Positions 6,273 to 9,380 of a stretch of DNA of 9,380 nt are shown here, piece by piece (position 1 is the stretch's first letter; each line of letters begins with the position of its first letter). Source of the stretch: JBBSTY01 sp038235385 (GTDB lineage Bacteria; Actinomycetota; Acidimicrobiia; Acidimicrobiales; Acidimicrobilacustridaceae); contig JBBSTY010000152.1 in the NCBI GenBank assembly GCA_038235385.1, positions 1 through 9,380 on the forward strand. The letters are read 5' to 3'. The position numbers and the translations under genes are program-made. Below the pieces are notes generated by a model. The model worked only from the letters and a program-made list of their open reading frames with translations. It was not told the origin of the DNA and made no database searches.

Positions 6273-6973
6273 CCCCACCCAGCGACATCACCATGCGGGA
6301 CGATCTCGACGGTCCCCCACCCGAGCTCGTCATCTTCGACTGCGACGGCGTGCTCGTCGACAGCGAGCGGCTCGCCGTGCGCGTGGAGGCACGCCTGCTG
6401 GGTTCGCTCGGCTGGCCGCTCACCGAGGAGGAGATCCTCCACCGGTTCGTCGGTCGGAGCGACGCCGACATGCTCGCCGAGATCGAGGAGACCCTCGGTC
6501 GCCCGCTCCCCGAATGGCCCACCCGCTACCAGGCCGATCTCCACGCGGCGTTCCACGCCGAGCTCGTCGAGGTTCCGGGCATCACCGCGGCGCTCGACAC
6601 GCTCGACGCTCGGAGCACGGGTTCGTGCGTGGCATCGAGCGGCACCCACGACAAGATGGCGCTCACCCTCGGGATGACCGGTCTGCACGAGCGCTTCGAC
6701 GGACGCATCTACAGCGCCACCCAGGTGGCGACGGGCAAGCCGGCGCCCGACCTGTTCCTCTTCGCCGCCGAGCAGATGGGTGTCGAGCCGGCCGCGTGCG
6801 TCGTGGTGGAGGACAGCCGATCGGGCGTGGCGGCCGCTCGAGCCGCAGGCATGCGCTCCTTCGGCTTCGCCGGAGGGCTCACCCCCGCCTCCTGGCTCGA
6901 CGGGCCGGGCACCGTTCTGTTCGACGACATGGCCGACCTCGCGGATCTCGTACGCAGCCTCGCGAATCGATGA
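6269..6973 (+). CDS. HAD-superfamily hydrolase (subfamily IA phosphatase)
   Basis: This 234-residue protein carries all four HAD motifs. Motif I is VIFDCDGVLVDSE (21-33), with nucleophile Asp24 and acid/base Asp26. Motif II is VASSGT (121-126), motif III GKPAPDLF (156-163) with Lys157, and motif IV VVVEDSRSG (178-186) with Glu181/Asp182. A helical cap occupies about 35-105, including the usual FVGRSDADML segment. The layout is that of phosphoglycolate-phosphatase, β-phosphoglucomutase and YieH-like enzymes, which remove phosphate from a small cytosolic substrate using Mg2+. The exact substrate cannot be told. The ATG at 6269 overlaps the TGA of the RND-like gene (ATGA), a sign of translational coupling. 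A second ATG at 6293 is possible but leaves no coupling signal. Membership in an operon with a membrane protein is suggestive but gives no clear functional link. Confidence 0.88.
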   Translation: MTPPSDITMRDDLDGPPPELVIFDCDGVLVDSERLAVRVEARLLGSLGWPLTEEEILHRFVGRSDADMLAEIEETLGRPLPEWPTRYQADLHAAFHAELVEVPGITAALDTLDARSTGSCVASSGTHDKMALTLGMTGLHERFDGRIYSATQVATGKPAPDLFLFAAEQMGVEPAACVVVEDSRSGVAAARAAGMRSFGFAGGLTPASWLDGPGTVLFDDMADLADLVRSLANR

Positions 6974-6982
6974 CGGTGACGG

Positions 6983-7006
6983 GCGGCGTGGCGGGACGTG
7001 CGCCGC
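6983..7006 (+). terminator. Weak GC-rich stem-loop after the HAD gene
   Basis: GCGGCG (6983-6988) pairs with CGCCGC (7001-7006) around a 12-nt loop, 10 nt past the HAD stop. There is no U-tract. It may end the RND-like/HAD transcript before the P450 promoter, but stems of this size are common at this G+C. Confidence 0.22.
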
Positions 7007-7016
7007 GCCAGACGAG

Positions 7017-7031
7017 CTGACACAGTGTCAG
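7017..7031. promoter_or_regulatory. 15-bp perfect dyad operator copy 2 (CTGACACAGTGTCAG)
   Basis: This is a perfect inverted repeat, CTGACAC-A-GTGTCAG, centred at 7024, in the 118-nt gap before the P450 (start 7092). A one-mismatch copy lies before the enoyl-CoA hydratase at 2790-2804. The form suits a TetR-type homodimer. No convincing -10 is seen near this copy, so its exact relation to the P450 promoter is open. Confidence 0.65.
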
Positions 7032-7091
7032 GTTCTGGTTCGGGGTCGGCGGGAGCGCCCTCGGCCCCGTCGTCGCACCTGTGAGGTAACC

Positions 7092-8297
7092 GTGCCCGAT
7101 CACCCCACCCACCCCGACGTCGCCATCTGCGACGGCAACTTCTACGCCGGAGATCCCGACCCGCTCTACGCCTGGATGCGCGCCAACGCTCCCGTCTACT
7201 GGGACGAGGCGGGCCAGGTCTGGGGCATCAGCCGTCACGCCGACGTACGAGCCATCTCCAAGGACGCCGAGACGTTCTCGAACGCCGGTGGCATCCGCCC
7301 CGACAGCGGCCCGCTCCCCATGATGATCGACATGGACGACCCCGAGCACTGGGGTCGGCGCAAGCTCGTCAACCGGGGTTTCACCCCCCGGCGGGTGCGC
7401 GACCAGGCCGAGACGGTGCGCGCCGCGTGTGACGAGATCATCGACGGGGTGTGCGAGCAGGGCGAGTGCGACCTCGTCAACGACATCGCGGTGATGCTGC
7501 CCATGATCATGATCGGCGACATGCTCGGCGTTCGTCCCGAGCACCGACGTGAGCTGCTGCGGTGGTCCGACGACATGCTCAAGTCGCAGAGCGGCACCGC
7601 CACCGACGAGTTGATCACCAACGCCGCCAACGCCTACGGCGAGTACATCGCCTACGCAACCGAGGTCATCGAGGACCGGCGGTCGAACCCCACCGATGAC
7701 CTCATGAGCATCCTGGTCCACGCCGAGGTCGACGGCGATCGGTTGACCGACGACCAGATCATGTCCGAGTCGCTCCTCATCCTCATCGGCGGCGACGAGA
7801 CCACCCGCCACGTCATCTCCCAGGGCATGTACCAACTGCTGCACACGCCGGGCGAGCGCGATCGCCTCCGCGACGACCCCGACCTGCTCCCCTCCACCGT
7901 GGAGGAGATGCTGCGCTGGGTGTCGCCCATCAAGAACATGGCGCGCACCGTCACCACCGACACCGTCTTCGGCGGTCAGCAGCTGCAGGCCGGCCAGAAG
8001 CTCCTCCTGCTCTACGCGTCGGCCAACCGGGACGACGCCGTGTTCGAGGACCCCCAGCGCTTCGACATCGGGCGCACCCCCAACGACCACGTGGCCTTCG
8101 GGTTCGGTTCGCACTTCTGCCTGGGCAACAGCCTGGCCCGGGTCGAGATCTCCACCATGGTCGAGCGGCTCATGGCCCGTCTCCCCGATCTCGAGCTCGT
8201 CGGCGACGACCTCTCGCTGCGTCCCGCCAACTTCGTCTCCGGCCCCGAGACCCTGCCGGTGCGGTTCACCCCGACGGCCCCGCTCGCAGCCGGTTGA
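7092..8297 (+). CDS. Cytochrome P450, CYP142-like (probable steroid C26/27 monooxygenase)
   Basis: The 401-residue soluble bacterial P450 is complete. The I-helix is LLILIGGDETTRH (228-240), ExxR is Glu272-Arg275 (EEMLRW), and the haem-binding loop FGFGSHFCLGN (336-346) has the ligand Cys343. From memory, many diagnostic stretches agree with M. tuberculosis CYP142A1 (Rv3518c): DGNFYA, WMRAN.PV, FSNAGGIRP, LPMMIDMDDP, RRKLVN.GFT, IGDMLGVRPE, LRWSDD, LLILIGGDETTRH, HFCLGN.LAR and FVSG at the C-terminus. CYP142 oxidises the terminal methyl of the cholesterol/cholestenone side chain to the carboxylate, opening side-chain β-oxidation. It needs a ferredoxin and reductase, which are not in this window. 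The GTG at 7092 follows GTGAGGT with short spacing, and the conserved N-terminus starts just after it. The frame is open upstream but crosses the HAD stop and the dyad. Confidence 0.93.
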   Translation: MPDHPTHPDVAICDGNFYAGDPDPLYAWMRANAPVYWDEAGQVWGISRHADVRAISKDAETFSNAGGIRPDSGPLPMMIDMDDPEHWGRRKLVNRGFTPRRVRDQAETVRAACDEIIDGVCEQGECDLVNDIAVMLPMIMIGDMLGVRPEHRRELLRWSDDMLKSQSGTATDELITNAANAYGEYIAYATEVIEDRRSNPTDDLMSILVHAEVDGDRLTDDQIMSESLLILIGGDETTRHVISQGMYQLLHTPGERDRLRDDPDLLPSTVEEMLRWVSPIKNMARTVTTDTVFGGQQLQAGQKLLLLYASANRDDAVFEDPQRFDIGRTPNDHVAFGFGSHFCLGNSLARVEISTMVERLMARLPDLELVGDDLSLRPANFVSGPETLPVRFTPTAPLAAG

Positions 8298-8376
8298 TCG
8301 TCATCGGCGGGGCCACCGTCACCTCACCCGGGAGCCCACGGAGACCACCCGTCCCCCACCGGCAGGTGCGCCGCCC
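8298..8376. other. Short convergent intergenic gap
   Basis: This 79-nt gap separates the converging P450 and SGNH hydrolase genes. I see no strong stem-loop with a U-tract and no ORF. Confidence 0.5.
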
Positions 8377-9078
8377 TCACAGGCAGGTGCGCAGCGCCTC
8401 GCGGTAGGCGTCGGCGAGCAGGTGCTTGCCGATGTCGGTGGGATGGACGCTGTCGGTGGTGATGGGCCCGTCGGCCGAACCGGCTGCTTCGTAGTCCGCC
8501 ACGATCTGCGACCAGTCGATCACCCGGGCCCCGGTGCGGGTGGCCAGTTGCCGGATCTGGTTGTTGAGCAGCAGGGCCCGGAACGCCAGGCCGGGGTCGA
8601 GCTCGCTCTGGAAGCCCTGGTTCACGGTGACGAGATGGACGCAGCGGGCATCGTCGAAGGACGTCAGCAGCCGGGCGTAGGCCTCGACCGATCGGTCGAG
8701 CGGCCAGCCCAGCAACACGTCGTTCGATCCGAGGTTGACGATCACCTGCTCGGGTTCGGCGGCCGCCGCCTCGACCGCGTAGGGCTCCATCTGCTCGATG
8801 CGGTACCCGCCCCGGCCACGGACCTTCACCACCGAATCGGGTTGGAGCTCGTCGAGCAGGAGCGACTCGGACTGCTCGGTGATGGAGTCGCCGATGATGA
8901 CGACGTCGTCGGTGGGAGCGGGGCCGGTGGGGGTCGGGCCGGAGCCGCCGACCGAACCGGCGTCGTGGCGGGCATCGGCGCGGTCGGCCACCCGACCGAG
9001 GGCCAGACCGCCGAGCACCACGACCAGCACCACGGCGAGCGCGACCGAGCCGTAGGTCACCGCGCGGTTGGTCTGCAC
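8377..9078 (-). CDS. Membrane-anchored SGNH/GDSL hydrolase (esterase/acyl hydrolase type)
   Basis: With the start chosen here the protein has 233 residues. A signal-anchor helix lies at about 6-28 (VTYGSVALAVVLVVVLGGLAL), then a Pro/Gly/Ser linker (38-57), then the SGNH domain. Block I is VIIGDSITE (60-68) with nucleophile Ser65. Block II is the GRGGYRIEQM region (88-97). Block III is LGSND (116-120) with oxyanion Asn119. Block V is DSVHPTDIG (209-217) with Asp209/His212. The catalytic domain should lie outside the membrane and hydrolyse an ester or acetyl group on a lipid, glycan or cell-wall component, substrate unknown. GTG 9078 is preferred because GGAGGG (9088-9093) lies 9 nt upstream and the anchor then begins at once. 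A longer in-frame GTG start at 9216 would add 46 low-complexity residues. It is convergent with the P450, and no co-regulation is evident. Confidence 0.85.
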   Translation of the reverse strand: MQTNRAVTYGSVALAVVLVVVLGGLALGRVADRADARHDAGSVGGSGPTPTGPAPTDDVVIIGDSITEQSESLLLDELQPDSVVKVRGRGGYRIEQMEPYAVEAAAAEPEQVIVNLGSNDVLLGWPLDRSVEAYARLLTSFDDARCVHLVTVNQGFQSELDPGLAFRALLLNNQIRQLATRTGARVIDWSQIVADYEAAGSADGPITTDSVHPTDIGKHLLADAYREALRTCL

Positions 9079-9087
9079 CGGGTTCGT

Positions 9088-9093
9088 CCCTCC
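9088..9093 (-). promoter_or_regulatory. Ribosome binding site (GGAGGG) that decides the SGNH hydrolase start
   Basis: On the minus strand GGAGGG is 9 nt before GTG 9078. No comparable motif precedes the alternative GTG at 9216. Confidence 0.55.
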
Positions 9094-9380
9094 GTCACCA
9101 GCCCGCTGACCGGCCTGCGAAGCGCCCCAGCGTAGGCGATCGACGCTCGGCCCCCCAGCGGACGCAACCGAGGCGGCCGCCCCGGTCGGCTCCCCGAGCC
9201 CGCCCGGCGTGGGCACGATGAGCGATGCCAGCGAACCAGGTGCGCCTCGGCGATCTGCCTGGCCTTACGCGAGCTTTACGCCGCCTCGGGCACAGTGACC
9301 CTCACCCAACCAGCCCGTGGCGCTCACCTCCTCCTCCCACCGAGCGCCACGCCGGCCATCCCCCCCCGGGCCCCCCCCAA
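9094..9380. other. Non-coding upstream region and contig end
   Basis: I see no convincing gene here. The stretch holds the upstream region of the SGNH hydrolase gene, a direct repeat of TTACGC (9264-9280 area), a 10-bp perfect inverted repeat (9316-9351) and a C8-GGG-C8 end. No clear promoter can be assigned. Confidence 0.4.
9316..9351 (-). repeat. 10-bp perfect inverted repeat with an SD-like loop
   Basis: CGTGGCGCTC (9316-9325) is exactly complementary to GAGCGCCACG (9342-9351), with a 16-nt loop. Read on the minus strand, the loop contains GGAGGAGGAGGT, an extended Shine-Dalgarno-like run. It could be a regulatory stem-loop in a leader RNA or a terminator for a gene beyond the window. Confidence 0.5.

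Noticed and set aside
4527..6278. 583-codon minus-strand open frame opposite the RND-like gene
   Set aside because: The translation is low-complexity Gly/Arg/Asp with no motif. Such antisense frames are expected at about 70% G+C.
6879..8114. 411-codon minus-strand open frame opposite the P450
   Set aside because: The plus strand carries a complete P450 with all motifs. The antisense product is Val/Gly/Asp-rich shadow sequence.
8362..8391. Repeated GGCAGGTGCG at 8362 and 8382
   Set aside because: The second copy lies in the coding end of the SGNH hydrolase, and the motif also appears by chance at 2821. No structure links them.
1..9380. Mobile element, CRISPR array, tRNA or rRNA
   Set aside because: No transposase or integrase motif, no regularly spaced repeats of CRISPR size, and no tRNA-like cloverleaf or rRNA sequence was recognised on either strand.

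Overview
The window is about 70% G+C, with GTG starts, TAnnnT-type -10 hexamers and leaderless-looking starts. Its genes are those of a lipid-metabolising actinobacterium. I favour a non-mycobacterial actinobacterium, perhaps of the Acidimicrobiia, but that placement is inferred from style and not from any marker gene. The sequence stops at 9380 in C8-GGG-C8, which looks like the end of an assembly contig.

Layout. At 1-1067 the C-terminal part of a TetR-family regulator is followed, with a one-base overlap, by a small APH-fold phosphotransferase. At 1224-2689 two minus-strand genes lie in tandem: a PNPOx-like flavin/F420 split-barrel protein and an enoyl-CoA hydratase that closely resembles mycobacterial EchA19. 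At 2898-4415 (minus) is a UbiB/ABC1-type protein whose catalytic residues are lost, so it is a predicted pseudokinase. A divergent promoter region (4416-4571) separates it from a plus-strand pair: a compact four-helix RND-like membrane protein with an odd His-rich, repeat-containing tail, and a HAD phosphatase joined to it by an ATGA overlap. At 7092-8297 is a cytochrome P450 that closely resembles CYP142, the cholesterol side-chain oxidase. Convergent to it at 8377-9078 is a membrane-anchored SGNH/GDSL hydrolase.

How it may fit together. The clearest theme is steroid side-chain catabolism. In M. tuberculosis echA19 (Rv3516) and cyp142 (Rv3518c) are near neighbours in the cholesterol regulon. 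Here their look-alikes are 4.4 kb apart and on opposite strands, but both are preceded by the same 15-bp dyad, CTGACAC-N-GTGTCAG (perfect at 7017-7031, one mismatch at 2790-2804). It does not match the KstR consensus. At the hydratase gene the dyad overlaps a plausible -35 element, the position expected of a repressor operator. This suggests a small two-gene regulon under an unidentified, probably TetR-family, repressor, and it is the observation most worth following. The UbiB-like pseudokinase and the mini-RND protein are the two most unusual proteins. I found no mobile element, tRNA, rRNA or CRISPR array.
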